64,000 nt of DNA from Kribbella amoyensis (GCF_007828865.1 NZ_VIVK01000001.1:6262001-6326000), one strand, 5' to 3'; positions 43,050 to 52,126 are shown, counted from the first letter of the stretch. The notes: generated by a model not told the origin, from the letters alone. Numbers and translations are program-made.

Positions 43050-44057
43050 TCAGGGCGCCTGGTACGCGATCGTCCGGCCCTCGTCGGCGGCCTGGTTGGC
43101 GGCCACGACCAGGCGGGTCAGCTCGACCGCCCGGGCCAGGTTGTCGTCCGCGCGGGTACCGGTGGTGATGTGCTCGACCCATTGCGCGAAGGCGTCCGTC
43201 CCGTGCTCGGGCACCGGGACCTGCCGAGGCTCCCCGCCGGACGCCGAGCTCGTCACGTGCAGCGCGTTGCCTGCCTCGGTGTACGTCAGGCTGCCCTGGG
43301 TACCGAACAGCTCGATCGTGAACGGGTTCCGGCTGGTGAACCCGGCCTCGATCACGCCGACCTTCTGGTCCGGGTACCCGAGCGTGACGACCGCGTTGTC
43401 CTCCAGGCCGCGCCCGTTCACCGACCGGTAGATCGCGCCGACCTGGTCGGGATCGGCGCCGAGGAACAGCTGGGTCAGGTACACCGGGTGACAGCCGAGG
43501 TCGGTCAGCGCCCCGCCGATCGCGGGCTTCGCCTCGAAGAAGCGCTGCGGCAGCCAGCCCTCTCCCTCGTCGGTCGGTACGGCGCCGTCGTGCGACAGCC
43601 GGACCCGGCCGTAGGTGAGCTGCCCGAGCTCACCGCCGGCGATCACCTCGCGGATCGCCTGGGTGTAGCCGTGGTAGAGCCGGGGCAGCGAGACGATCAG
43701 CTTCACCCCGTGGTCGTCGGCCGCGGCGATGATCTCCTCGGCCTCGGCCACCGTCGGGGCGAGCAGCTTCTCGGTGAAGATGTGCTTGCCCGCGGCCGCG
43801 GCCTTCACCATGATGTCGCGGTGCACGTTGGTGGCCGTGGTGACGACCACGCCGTCCAGGTCGTCGCGCGCGAGCAGCGCGTCGAGGTCGTCGGTGAACG
43901 GCACCCCGAACCGGTCCGCGCCGGCCTGACCCAGCTCCAGGTCGTCGTCCCAGACGGCCACCAGGTCCGTCCCGGGGTGCTGCTCGGTCTGCCGCGCGTA
44001 GTCCCCGGCATGCACATGCCAGAAACCCAGAACGGCGATCTTGAGCGGATTCGACAC
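43050..44057 (-). CDS. Gfo/Idh/MocA-family oxidoreductase, paralogue
   Basis: 335 residues. KIAVLGFWHVHAGDYARQTEQHPG (the glycine-rich loop is GFWHVH, less canonical), LDGVVVTTATNVHRDIMVKAAAAGKHIFTEKLLAPT where the usual EKP reads EKL, and GGALTDLGCHPVYLTQLFLGA. The altered loop and EKL suggest a divergent cofactor site or substrate. GTG start preceded by GAGGAGGAGAAG. Between this gene and GH116 are 111 bases; they may be read as one unit from the GH116 promoter. Confidence 0.87.
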   Translation of the reverse strand: MSNPLKIAVLGFWHVHAGDYARQTEQHPGTDLVAVWDDDLELGQAGADRFGVPFTDDLDALLARDDLDGVVVTTATNVHRDIMVKAAAAGKHIFTEKLLAPTVAEAEEIIAAADDHGVKLIVSLPRLYHGYTQAIREVIAGGELGQLTYGRVRLSHDGAVPTDEGEGWLPQRFFEAKPAIGGALTDLGCHPVYLTQLFLGADPDQVGAIYRSVNGRGLEDNAVVTLGYPDQKVGVIEAGFTSRNPFTIELFGTQGSLTYTEAGNALHVTSSASGGEPRQVPVPEHGTDAFAQWVEHITTGTRADDNLARAVELTRLVVAANQAADEGRTIAYQAP

Positions 44058-44168
44058 CTTCTCCTCCTCGCAGTGAAGTCATCGGCAGCCTGCGTGTGAA
44101 TACGTTGCCATGCCTCGCCGTCGGACGCGCCCGAACCCGGCGGTTTGTTCACCGAGTGGGACAACTGG

Positions 44169-47100
44169 TCAGGAGCTCAGCTCGATCGTCAGCGGATGCG
44201 CGGTGGTCACCACGGCCGGCCGAGCCAGGGTCACGACCGCGCGGTTGCCAGTAGCAACCACCTGCGCGGGCAACCGGTCCGGACCGAGCCGCACCTCGAC
44301 CCGCCGGGCCGGTTTCGCCGTCTCGAACGCCAGCGTCACCAGCCGGACCCGGCCGTACCGGACCTCGACCCGCCCGGACTGACCGTGCGGGGTCCGCCGC
44401 TGACCGTACGACCCCCAGCCCTCCGCCGCCGTGAACGCGCACCGGAAGTCCTCCGGCCGGATCCGCGGCGCGAACCCGAGATGCCCGCGCGGCCCGTGGT
44501 ACTCGTACCCGCAGGCGGCCAGGTAGGTACCGAATCCCATCATCGCCCGGGCGTAGTGGTCGCTGGCCTCGATCTCGTTGTACGGGTTCCGCTTCTCCCC
44601 CGAGTACCGGTCGTAGAGCGCCCGGGTCACGGTCATCGCCTCGGTGGTCATCCCCTCGGCGAACAGGTGCGCGGCGAACTGGTACTCCTGCCCGGTCCAC
44701 ACCTCGTTGAAGTACATCAGTCCTTGCGTCCGCGTCGAGCCACCGTGCGGCCAGGTGGTCATGACGGTGCCGGCCTCCCCGCTGGTCGCGTAGATCCGGC
44801 CGGGGTTGATCCCGGGCGGCCGGTACGAGAACGGGTCCGGCCGGAAGTTGTGCTCGTACACGCTCCGCAGTGCCCGCTTCGCCTGGCCGGCCGGGAAGAC
44901 CCGGGGCAGACCGAGCTGGGCCGCGTACGTCTGGCCGTACAGCTGGTCGATATGACAACCGTCGTTGGTGTTCTCCGACGGATGCGCCGGATCGAGCCGG
45001 TGCACGTAGTACCCGTATTCCTCGTTCCACAGCTGCTCCGCCAAGTACGTCGAACCACGCTCCGCGATCGCCGAGTACCGTGTCGCCGAGGCGGGGTCAC
45101 CGACCTCGGTCGCCATCGCGGCCGCGGCCCGGAGCGCGGCCACGTAGAGCCCGCTCAGCCACGGGATCTCGCCGTACCACTCGGTGTCGAGCGTGTTCCA
45201 CTGGCTGCCGCGGAGTACACCGTCCTCGTCGGCCCCGTCCCGGCTGGTCACCAGGAACTCCACGGCGGTCCGGATCTTCGGCCAGTTCCGGCGCAGGAAC
45301 TCGGCGTCCTTGCTCATCTGGTGCTCACGGTAGAACCGCAGCACGGTCCCACTCTGGCCGTCGGCGAAGGAGCTGGACGCGTCGCCCGCCTCACCCCGGT
45401 TGCCGATCTCGCCGCTCGGCCGGTACGCGATCCCGAGGTCGACCCGCTCCCGGGTGTCGCGCTCCAGGTCGGGGAACAACCGGCCGATCGCCTGCGCGTA
45501 GTTCCAGACGTGCTGGCAGGTCCCGGCGCAGCAGTACGTCCCCTCCCACGCGTAGAACCGGCCGTCGTCCCAGCGATAACAGGTGCCCGTGGCGATCGTG
45601 GACGCGGTGGCGAGCGTGCGCTCCAGGAACCAGTGCGGCAACGTCGAATCGGCGTACCAGGTCTTCACCCAGGTCCGCGTCTCCCGCTCCAGCCGGTCCG
45701 CGTCGGCGGCGACGTGCCCGACCACCTGACGCGCGGAATCGAACCGGGTCGCGTAGTGCCGTTTGAAGGTGGCCGCGCCGACGAGCTCGGCGAAGACCTC
45801 GCGTTCCGGGTTCGGGAAGAACCAGCCGTAGATGAAGCGGACCGTCGTCGACTCCCCGGGTGCCAGCGACACCGGGATCGCCACCGTGCCCGCCTGACCG
45901 GAGCCGATGCCGTCCACCTCCACCGGTCCCTCGGCCGAGTCGAACAGCGCGTCGGTCGTCGACCAGTCCGCGATCGACGGCCGGACGACCGCCGACGAGC
46001 TCAGCGCGGCCAGGGCGAACGTGCCGCCATCGGGCCGCTCCGCCACCGGTTGCCGCCGGATCGGCCGGTCGCTGAAGAGGATCCGGTCCACGTTCACGTG
46101 ACCCCAGCCGCCGGTGCTCGCGTCGACGATCTCGATCCGCGCGGCCCGGCCGGCGTACTGGCCGACGTCCATCGACACCGCTGTCAGCGGCTCGATGTCG
46201 GTCCCGGCCGCGGTCGCCACCACCTCGCCGTCGACGAGCACGTTGAGACAGGTCTCGCCCTGATGGTGGCCGCCGCCGATCCACGCGGTCACGAACCGGC
46301 GTTCGACGGTGAACTCGCGACTGGTGAGCTTGCCGGTGCTCGCGTCGGGGTCACCGGCCTTGCGGAACGCGTACGAGGTCGCGAACCGGCCGGTGACGTT
46401 CAGCTCGGTCCGGACGCCGAACGGGCGGCGGAACCCCTCCGGCGTCTCGGCGGCCGTGACGGGTCCAGGCCCGAACGCGTCACCGCTGACGGTCCAGCCC
46501 TCGTAGGTCTCCCGGTCCCAGTTCTCGAACAGGATGTCGGCGCGGTCGGTGAAGACGATCGTGTCGCAGCTGATGTGCCCCCAACCGCCGGTGTGCGCGT
46601 CCACGATCTCGATGCGCGCGGACCGGCCGCGGTACTCGCCGAGGTCGAGCAGCCGCCCGACCAGCGGTTCACTCTCCGCACCGGTCGCGCTCGCCACCAC
46701 CTGGCCGTCGACCAGGACGTTCACACATGTCTCACCGGGATGGTTGCCGCCGCTCACGCCGACCGCGACGTACCGGCGTTGGACGGTGAACTCGCGACTC
46801 GTCAGCTTCCCGGTGGCCGCGTCGCCGGGACCGTTCGAGCGGAACGCGTACGACGTGACGAAGCGGGTGCCCGAGACGTTCAGATCGCCGAACCGCTTGA
46901 GCAGGTTGGGCACCGAGAGCGGCCGCACCGGGCCGTCCCCGAAGGCCTCGCCGGTCACCGTCCAGCCGTCGTAGGTGTCCTTCTCCCAGTCCTCGAACAC
47001 GATGTCGTCGCGCTCGGCGTCCAGGTCGTCCACGGCACCGAACTCGACCCCGCGGCCGAATCCGGAGACGCGCAGCTTGGTGGGCTGGCGTTGCCGGCTG

Positions 47101-47801
47101 TCCAGGCAGACCGGGTTCTCGGCGTACCCGAGCAAGGTCGCCTTCACCTTGGTCCCGGACGTGTTCCGCACCGTGAACGCGAGGATCGTCGCCGGCAACG
47201 TGGAGTCCAGCGTGGCCAGGGGGACGAACGGCGAGAACGCCTCGAGCTCCACCTCGACGGGGCTGTCCACGTCGGCGTACGTGACCCGGCCGACCGGGTA
47301 CTGGCCGGTGAACCGCACGTCGTCGAAGCCGGCCGCGTCCACCGTCCGCGTCGTGGTCCGGCCGCGGGCCGTGGTCCGCAACGCGAAGCCCTGACCGAAC
47401 CGGTCAGCACCAGGCTGGTCCGCGGACAACGGTTTCGCGTAGTTGCTGCCGGAGAAGTCGGCGCCGCCCAGCGGGAACGACGACGGGTTGAAGATGTCCC
47501 AGGCCCAGAGCCGGCCGTCACCGGCCAGGTAGACCTGCCCGGTCGTCCCACCGCCGACCGGCATCCCGATCTTCGGCAGGGCGGTCCCGGTGTACTCGGT
47601 CGGCCGGCCGCGCCCGAACAGGACGGCCGGGTCGGTGTCCTCCTTCACGGGAACGGCGGCCAGTGCGGCACTCGGGACGGCGAGGGCGCCGACGCTCGCG
47701 GCGCTGAGGGAGAGGAAGGTACGGCGGCTCAGGTGAGCGCGCTGACAGTCGCCGGCGCAGGTGCGGTTCGCACACCCGGGCGGGGGTTGGGTCGAGTCCA
47801 T
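44169..47801 (-). CDS. Secreted GH116-type beta-glucosidase/glucosylceramidase-like enzyme with duplicated insert
   Basis: 1210 residues. A Cys-rich start (PGCANRTCAGDCQ) precedes a Tat signal (SRRTFLSLSAASVGALAVPSAALA). Residues 70-265 and 580-690 form the split N-terminal beta domain of GBA2-type enzymes (IGMPVGGGTTGQVYLAGDGRLWAWDIFNP). Between them sit two tandem copies of a 155-residue module (266-420, 422-579). The helical catalytic domain follows: FYAWEGTYCCAGTCQHVWNYAQAIGRLFP contains the likely nucleophile Glu, GCHIDQLYGQTYAAQLGL the likely acid/base Asp. Most GH116 proteins are 800-900 residues, so the insert explains the length. Probably cleaves beta-glucosides or related glycosides outside the cell. 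Two Gfo/Idh genes follow. Confidence 0.87.
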   Translation of the reverse strand: MDSTQPPPGCANRTCAGDCQRAHLSRRTFLSLSAASVGALAVPSAALAAVPVKEDTDPAVLFGRGRPTEYTGTALPKIGMPVGGGTTGQVYLAGDGRLWAWDIFNPSSFPLGGADFSGSNYAKPLSADQPGADRFGQGFALRTTARGRTTTRTVDAAGFDDVRFTGQYPVGRVTYADVDSPVEVELEAFSPFVPLATLDSTLPATILAFTVRNTSGTKVKATLLGYAENPVCLDSRQRQPTKLRVSGFGRGVEFGAVDDLDAERDDIVFEDWEKDTYDGWTVTGEAFGDGPVRPLSVPNLLKRFGDLNVSGTRFVTSYAFRSNGPGDAATGKLTSREFTVQRRYVAVGVSGGNHPGETCVNVLVDGQVVASATGAESEPLVGRLLDLGEYRGRSARIEIVDAHTGGWGHISCDTIVFTDRADILFENWDRETYEGWTVSGDAFGPGPVTAAETPEGFRRPFGVRTELNVTGRFATSYAFRKAGDPDASTGKLTSREFTVERRFVTAWIGGGHHQGETCLNVLVDGEVVATAAGTDIEPLTAVSMDVGQYAGRAARIEIVDASTGGWGHVNVDRILFSDRPIRRQPVAERPDGGTFALAALSSSAVVRPSIADWSTTDALFDSAEGPVEVDGIGSGQAGTVAIPVSLAPGESTTVRFIYGWFFPNPEREVFAELVGAATFKRHYATRFDSARQVVGHVAADADRLERETRTWVKTWYADSTLPHWFLERTLATASTIATGTCYRWDDGRFYAWEGTYCCAGTCQHVWNYAQAIGRLFPDLERDTRERVDLGIAYRPSGEIGNRGEAGDASSSFADGQSGTVLRFYREHQMSKDAEFLRRNWPKIRTAVEFLVTSRDGADEDGVLRGSQWNTLDTEWYGEIPWLSGLYVAALRAAAAMATEVGDPASATRYSAIAERGSTYLAEQLWNEEYGYYVHRLDPAHPSENTNDGCHIDQLYGQTYAAQLGLPRVFPAGQAKRALRSVYEHNFRPDPFSYRPPGINPGRIYATSGEAGTVMTTWPHGGSTRTQGLMYFNEVWTGQEYQFAAHLFAEGMTTEAMTVTRALYDRYSGEKRNPYNEIEASDHYARAMMGFGTYLAACGYEYHGPRGHLGFAPRIRPEDFRCAFTAAEGWGSYGQRRTPHGQSGRVEVRYGRVRLVTLAFETAKPARRVEVRLGPDRLPAQVVATGNRAVVTLARPAVVTTAHPLTIELSS
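46065..46538 (-). repeat. Inserted module, second copy (residues 422-579 of the GH116 protein)
   Basis: Starts DILFENWDRETYEGWTVSG and ends TGGWGHVNVDRILFSDR. More than half of its residues match the first copy, including TGKLTSREFTV, GETC-NVLVDG-VVA, and RIEIVDA-TGGWGH. Confidence 0.85.
46542..47006 (-). repeat. Inserted module, first copy (residues 266-420 of the GH116 protein)
   Basis: Starts DIVFEDWEKDTYDGWTVTG and ends TGGWGHISCDTIVFTDR. The GW-x(3)-G-x-AFG-x-GP and GGWGH pattern resembles beta-sandwich accessory modules of other secreted carbohydrate-active enzymes such as GH32 levanase-type proteins (recollection). Confidence 0.85.
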
Positions 47802-47844
47802 CGGTTCACTCCTTGCGCAGCAGGGCGTGGGCGGCCGAACCAGG

Positions 47845-47889
47845 GAAATCGATTTCTCACACGCTAACCACGGCCCGCGAGCTGGTCAA
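47845..47889 (-). promoter_or_regulatory. GH116 promoter with palindromic operator
   Basis: Minus strand: -35 TTGACC (47884-47889), 17-base spacer, -10 TAGCGT (47861-47866), then the perfect 12-bp palindrome GAAATCGATTTC (47845-47856), 4 bases after the -10 and 43 bases before the ATG. No regulator gene is adjacent; a LacI-family protein encoded elsewhere is the likely ligand. Confidence 0.7.
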
Positions 47890-47960
47890 GGGTCTCGCTA
47901 GAGTCCCAGGGACAGCGGAACTCAGACCCGGCGGCGGCCGCCGCCAGGAAGGGCAGCCTC

Positions 47961-48392
47961 GTGACAGTTCTCGATTCGCCGATCCCCCGCTTCCACCTGG
48001 CCATGCCGGTCGACGACCTCGCCGCCGCGCGGAAGTTCTACGGCGAGGTGCTCGGCCTCGAACAGGGCCGCAGCTCCGACACCTGGGTGGACTGGAACCT
48101 GCACGGCCACCAGTTCGTCACCCACCTCGCCCCGGCCAAGGCGGAGCGGATCCACAACCCGGTCGACGGCCACGACGTGCCGGTCCCACACTTCGGACTG
48201 ATCCTCAGCGTGCCCGCGTTCCAGCAGCTCGCCGACCGGCTGCGCGCGGCCGGCACCGAGTTCGTCATCGACCCGTACGTCCGGTTCCAGGGCCAGACCG
48301 GCGAGCAGTGGACGATGTTCCTGCTCGACCCGGCCGGCAACGCCCTGGAGTTCAAGGCCTTCGCCGACGACTCCCAGGTCTTCGCGGTCTGA
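47961..48392 (+). CDS. VOC-family (glyoxalase-like) protein
   Basis: 143 residues: RFHLAMPVDDLAAARKFYGEVLGLEQGRSSDTWVDWNLHGHQFVTHLAP ... PVPHFGLILSVPAFQQLADRLRAAGTEFVIDP ... EQWTMFLLDPAGNALEFKAFADDSQVFAV. The paired H-x(n)-E pattern (HLAM, HFGL, EFK) suggests a metal site. Closely similar proteins in actinobacteria are annotated as VOC or glyoxalase family without known substrate. GTG start, GAAGGG 7 bases before it. A terminator hairpin follows. Confidence 0.85.
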   Translation: MTVLDSPIPRFHLAMPVDDLAAARKFYGEVLGLEQGRSSDTWVDWNLHGHQFVTHLAPAKAERIHNPVDGHDVPVPHFGLILSVPAFQQLADRLRAAGTEFVIDPYVRFQGQTGEQWTMFLLDPAGNALEFKAFADDSQVFAV

Positions 48393-48407
48393 CCTCCACA
48401 CCCGGCA

Positions 48408-48438
48408 GAGCAGCGGACCGGGAGACGGTCCGCTGCTC
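48408..48438. terminator. Bidirectional terminator between convergent genes
   Basis: GAGCAGCGGACCG (48408-48420), loop GGAGA, CGGTCCGCTGCTC (48426-48438): perfect 13-bp stem between the VOC stop (48392) and the leftward hydrolase stop (48451). Confidence 0.85.
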
Positions 48439-48450
48439 GGCCGGGCCTTC

Positions 48451-49734
48451 TCAGGTCCGGACGCCACCGCCGATCGCGCGGACCAGTTCGCTCAGCCGGG
48501 CGAACACCCGGTCCGAGCCGAGGCCGTCGTGCTCGAACTCGTTCGTCACCCAGGCCTGCAGATTGCCGACCCGGGCCGCGGTGTCGAGCTGGAGCCCGGA
48601 GTCGACGTACATGTCGTCGAAGTACACCGCGGCCGCCACCGGTACCTCGTTGGCGGCGAGCCGGTCGAGGTCGTACAGCGGGCTCCACTCGGGCCGCGCC
48701 GCGAGCAGCTCGACCGCGTCCCGGAACGGGCGGAGGATCCGGATCTCGTCGAACATCCAGGGGTACATCATCTCGCCGGTGAACAGCAGCGGCCGGGCGT
48801 CCTCGGCGAACTCGGGCCGTTGCTGCCGCTCCTTCTCGGCCGCCCAGTTCGTCGCGCCCGGGCCCGATCCGTAGATGCTCTCCTGCAACGCGGCGAACAA
48901 CGGCCCGCCCGCGTACGAGGACCGGGCCAGCACCTGGTCGAGGAAGGTGTCCGACAACTCGTCGCCGGCGAACGCCTCGTCCACCAGCCAGTGCATCCGC
49001 TCGTACCCGGGCTTCATCCCGAAGTCGATGCCGAGCGACTGGAATCGGCGGACCGTCAGCACGTCCCCGTCGGGCAACCGGACGTCCCCGGCCGCCAGCC
49101 GGTCCGCGATCGCCCCGACCAAGGCGGCGTCGTGCGGGTACCGCCGGTAGTACTCGCGGTTCTTCGCGGCGACCCGCGGGTACGTCCGCCGGTAGACCTC
49201 GGCCGCGTCGGGCTCGACCGAGGCCAGCCCGCCGGTCACGTAGCAGGCGGTGAGTCCCTCGGGTGCCTGGGACAGATACGTCAGGGTGAGGAAGCCGCCG
49301 TAGCTCTGCCCGAGCGTGGACCACTTCGCCCCGCCGAAGACCGTGGTCCGCAGGTGCTCGGCGTCCTTGACGATCGAGTCGGCCCGGAAGCAGGCCAGGT
49401 ACGCCGCCGCCTCGTCAGCCTTCGCGAACGAGCTCATCCGCCGCCCGTCCACCGGCGTACTCCGGCCGGTCCCGCGTTGGTCGAGCAGCACCACCCGGTA
49501 CGTCCGCAGCGCCTCGCCGATCCAGCCGGTCGGGGTGATCGGCCGGATGCCCTTGCCCCCTGGACCGCCTTGCAGATAGACGAGGCACGGCAGGTCCTCG
49601 TCCTTGCGGAGCGGGTCGACCAGCTCGCGGGCGAACACGCTGATCCGCTCGGGGTTCGCGCTGTCGAACCAGTCCAGCGGCACGTCCACCGTGTGCTCGC
49701 GGACATGCATCCCCGGAATGGTGTAGCTGGTCAT
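48451..49734 (-). CDS. Proline-iminopeptidase-like alpha/beta hydrolase (S33)
   Basis: 427 residues. LPCLVYLQGGPGGKG (HGGP-like oxyanion region), YRVVLLDQRGTGRST (DQRG), nucleophile Ser in STLGQSYGGFLTLTYLSQ, and catalytic Asp/His in the C-terminal part (PVAAAVYFDDMYVDSG ... NEFEHDGLGSDRVFARLSELVRAI). This is the arrangement of prolyl aminopeptidases of peptidase family S33. It should remove N-terminal Pro or similar residues from peptides in the cytosol. ATG at 49734 is preceded by a GAGGAG/GGAG region. Confidence 0.88.
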   Translation of the reverse strand: MTSYTIPGMHVREHTVDVPLDWFDSANPERISVFARELVDPLRKDEDLPCLVYLQGGPGGKGIRPITPTGWIGEALRTYRVVLLDQRGTGRSTPVDGRRMSSFAKADEAAAYLACFRADSIVKDAEHLRTTVFGGAKWSTLGQSYGGFLTLTYLSQAPEGLTACYVTGGLASVEPDAAEVYRRTYPRVAAKNREYYRRYPHDAALVGAIADRLAAGDVRLPDGDVLTVRRFQSLGIDFGMKPGYERMHWLVDEAFAGDELSDTFLDQVLARSSYAGGPLFAALQESIYGSGPGATNWAAEKERQQRPEFAEDARPLLFTGEMMYPWMFDEIRILRPFRDAVELLAARPEWSPLYDLDRLAANEVPVAAAVYFDDMYVDSGLQLDTAARVGNLQAWVTNEFEHDGLGSDRVFARLSELVRAIGGGVRT

Positions 49735-49829
49735 GACCGCTCCGCTCCTCGTCGGCACCGTTGCCCCGCCGCCCGATTGTCCACCAACACGTGATGGGAC
49801 GAGCGGCCGAGAGCGGAAACGTCAGCGGA

Positions 49830-51368
49830 TCACGACTCGGCCGCGGCAGACTTCGGCGTACTCGGCGTGGTCTCGGTCTGGACGCCACGGCGCAGGCCGA
49901 CCAGGGCGACCAGGGCGGCGGCGATCATCGCGGCGCCCATGATGATCAGCACGGTCCGGGTCGACTCCGCGAAGTCGCTGCGGATGAACCCCGGGATCCC
50001 GCTCGCCGGTGCCTGGCCGTGGCCCTGGGCGATCTCGTCGGCGACCTGGTCCGCCTGGCTGGGCGGGAGCCCCTGACCCTTGAGCGACTCGGTGACGTTG
50101 CCGCGCATCGAGTTGACCAGGGTGGTGCCGAGGACGGCGAGACCGAGGCTGGCGGCGTAGTTCCGGACGGTCTGGGTGATCCCGGTCGCCTCGCCGTACG
50201 ACAATCGGGAGGCACGGTTCACCGCGTCGGTGTTGGCCGGGCCGAGCATCATCCCCATCCCGGCCCCGGTCAGGACGATCTGCCAGACCTGGTCGCCGAG
50301 ATTCAGGTCGGTGACCTTGTTCGCCCAGAGGAAGTACCCGGCGGCGGCGACCACGGAGCCGAGCACCACCGGGAGCTTGGCGCCGACCTGGTCCAGCAGC
50401 CGGCCGCCGATCTGGGCCGCGACGACGAACCCGGCGAAGTAGTACAGCAGCAGCAGGCCGGCCTCGCTCGAGCTCTTCCCCAGCGAGACCTGGGCGTACT
50501 CGCTGGCGAAGAAGAACACCGGGATGAACGCGACCATGCACAGCGCCAGCACCAGGTTCTCGACCAGGAACGGCCGGACCGCGAAGATCCGCACCTGGGT
50601 CAACGGCTCGGGGGTCCGCAGTTCGACGAGAGCGAAGACGACGAGCAGCACGATGCCGGCCGCGATCGACAGCCAGACGGCCGGACTCCCCCAGCCCCAG
50701 GCGCCGGCCTGCTGGAAGCCGAACACGCTCAACCCGACACCGCCCACGATCAGCACCAGGCCACGCAGGTCCAGCGGCGCCGCCTTGTACTCCGTGGCGG
50801 GCTTGGCGAGCGAGATCAGGATCAGGGCGACGACCGCCACCGGGATGTTCACCCAGAAGATGGCCCGCCAGGTCCACTCGGTCAGGTAGCCGCCGAGCAG
50901 CGGGCCGATCGCGGTGAGCGCGCCGGCCGCGCCGAAGAACGCGGCGAGCGCGCGGCCACGTTCTTTCAACGGGAAGGTCTGCACGACGATCGCCAGCGCG
51001 GCCGGGAACATCAGCGCGCCACCGATCCCCTGCACGGCGCGGAAGGTGATGATCCACGCCTCGGCCAGGCTGTTGGTCGGCGTGAGCCCGCACAACGTCG
51101 ACGCGACCGCGAACACGACGACACCGAGCACAACCATCTTGCGGTGGCCGGCGGTGTCCGCGAGCCGGCCGCCGAAGGCGAAGAACGACGCCAGCGTGAG
51201 CAGGTACGCGTTCACCACCCATTGAATGCCGGTACTGGACAACGACAGCTCCCGCTGGATGTCCGGTACCGCGATCGACACGATCGTTTGATCGATGAAC
51301 GTCATCGCCACCGCGAAGATCATCGCGGTCAGGACGAGACCCTTCGACTGCGTGCGTCCCCCGGTCAT
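49830..51368 (-). CDS. DHA2-family 14-TM multidrug exporter
   Basis: 512 residues with 14 predicted membrane segments. Motif A GGRLADTAGHRKMVVLG, the proton-relay region TFIDQTIVSIAVPDIQREL and RAVQGIGGALMFPAALAIV, motif C-like GPLLGGYLTEWTWRAIFWVNIP are those of EmrB/QacA-type drug:proton antiporters. A periplasmic loop near residue 430 (NVTESLKGQGLPPSQADQVADEIAQGHGQ) is typical. Start ATG at 51368, GGGGGC before it. No regulator is adjacent, the divergent neighbour being 90 bases and the other gene's stop at 51459. Confidence 0.9.
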   Translation of the reverse strand: MTGGRTQSKGLVLTAMIFAVAMTFIDQTIVSIAVPDIQRELSLSSTGIQWVVNAYLLTLASFFAFGGRLADTAGHRKMVVLGVVVFAVASTLCGLTPTNSLAEAWIITFRAVQGIGGALMFPAALAIVVQTFPLKERGRALAAFFGAAGALTAIGPLLGGYLTEWTWRAIFWVNIPVAVVALILISLAKPATEYKAAPLDLRGLVLIVGGVGLSVFGFQQAGAWGWGSPAVWLSIAAGIVLLVVFALVELRTPEPLTQVRIFAVRPFLVENLVLALCMVAFIPVFFFASEYAQVSLGKSSSEAGLLLLYYFAGFVVAAQIGGRLLDQVGAKLPVVLGSVVAAAGYFLWANKVTDLNLGDQVWQIVLTGAGMGMMLGPANTDAVNRASRLSYGEATGITQTVRNYAASLGLAVLGTTLVNSMRGNVTESLKGQGLPPSQADQVADEIAQGHGQAPASGIPGFIRSDFAESTRTVLIIMGAAMIAAALVALVGLRRGVQTETTPSTPKSAAAES

Positions 51369-51458
51369 GCTGCCCCCGCACCACTGCGCTCGGTTACTCG
51401 GGGAGCCCCCCAGCAGCACCCACCCCTCCGTCTCGACCGTACTGCGAAGGACGCCAGG

Positions 51459-51986
51459 TTACGAGGTCGCGGCCTCCCGGCGGGCGTCCCGCTTCGCCTG
51501 CCGGCGGGCACCGGTGGCGCGGGTCGACGCGTCCTTCTTCAGTCCACCGGTGGTCTTCGTGGTCTTCCGCCGGGTGCTCGGATTCGACGCCGAGCCGTCC
51601 GCCTCCGTCGCCATCGCGGCCGCCGGTACCGCCCCGGACGCCGCGGACCGGGCCGCGGCGAGACGCTCGCTCCGTAGCTCGCTCGCGGCGCGGTTCGCCG
51701 CCGCCGCGACCTCCCGGCTGACCCGGGCCAGCGAGGTCTCGAACAGCTCGGCCTTGTCCCGGTCGCGCTGGTTCTTCGCGTACGCGTGGCCGCGGCCGCC
51801 GTGCTCGGCGACACTGCCGCTCGCGCCCCGGCGGTAGTTCTTCACGTACTTGGTGCGGGCGCGCCGGATCCGCTGGTGCAGCTCGAGCAGTTCGTCCTCG
51901 TCCAGGGTCTTCAGCGCGTCCCGCTCGGTCTCGGCGACCAGGCCGCGCTCGACCTCGGTCAGCGAGTTCAGCAACCGCTGGTTCAT
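51459..51986 (-). CDS. Conserved actinobacterial basic protein of unknown function
   Basis: 175 residues. An acidic, helical first half (LTEVERGLVAETERDALKTLDEDELLELHQRIRRARTKYVKNYRRGAS) is followed by a helix rich in Ala and Arg (DKAELFETSLARVSREVAAAANRAASELRSERLAAARS) and a strongly basic, disordered tail (TRRKTTKTTGGLKKDASTRATGARRQAKRDARREAATS). The Lys/Arg/Ala tail resembles histone-H1-like nucleic-acid-binding tails; binding to DNA or RNA is inference. ATG at 51986 follows GGGAGG by 7 bases. Divergent from the redoxin gene. Confidence 0.78.
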   Translation of the reverse strand: MNQRLLNSLTEVERGLVAETERDALKTLDEDELLELHQRIRRARTKYVKNYRRGASGSVAEHGGRGHAYAKNQRDRDKAELFETSLARVSREVAAAANRAASELRSERLAAARSAASGAVPAAAMATEADGSASNPSTRRKTTKTTGGLKKDASTRATGARRQAKRDARREAATS

Positions 51987-52126
51987 GGTGGAGCCTCCCG
52001 ACGTGGACGAGGGAAGATCACCTGCCAGCGTACTGACGCGGCCCGGCGCTGGCCAGGGTGCGGCCATTCTGCGACCTGTCCGCAACCTCCTTGTACCAGG
52101 CAATCAACTGTGGACACACTGGGCAC

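Noticed and set aside
44145..47867. 1240-residue open frame opposite the GH116 gene
   Set aside because: Arg/Pro/Val-rich translation without domains; it is the antisense shadow of a well-supported gene in GC-rich DNA.
47802..47960. GAAATCGATTTC as a binding site of one of the two LacI proteins encoded in the window
   Set aside because: It shares no core with TTGGTACA...TGTACCAA or GTGAACGGTCAC, so a different regulator is more likely.
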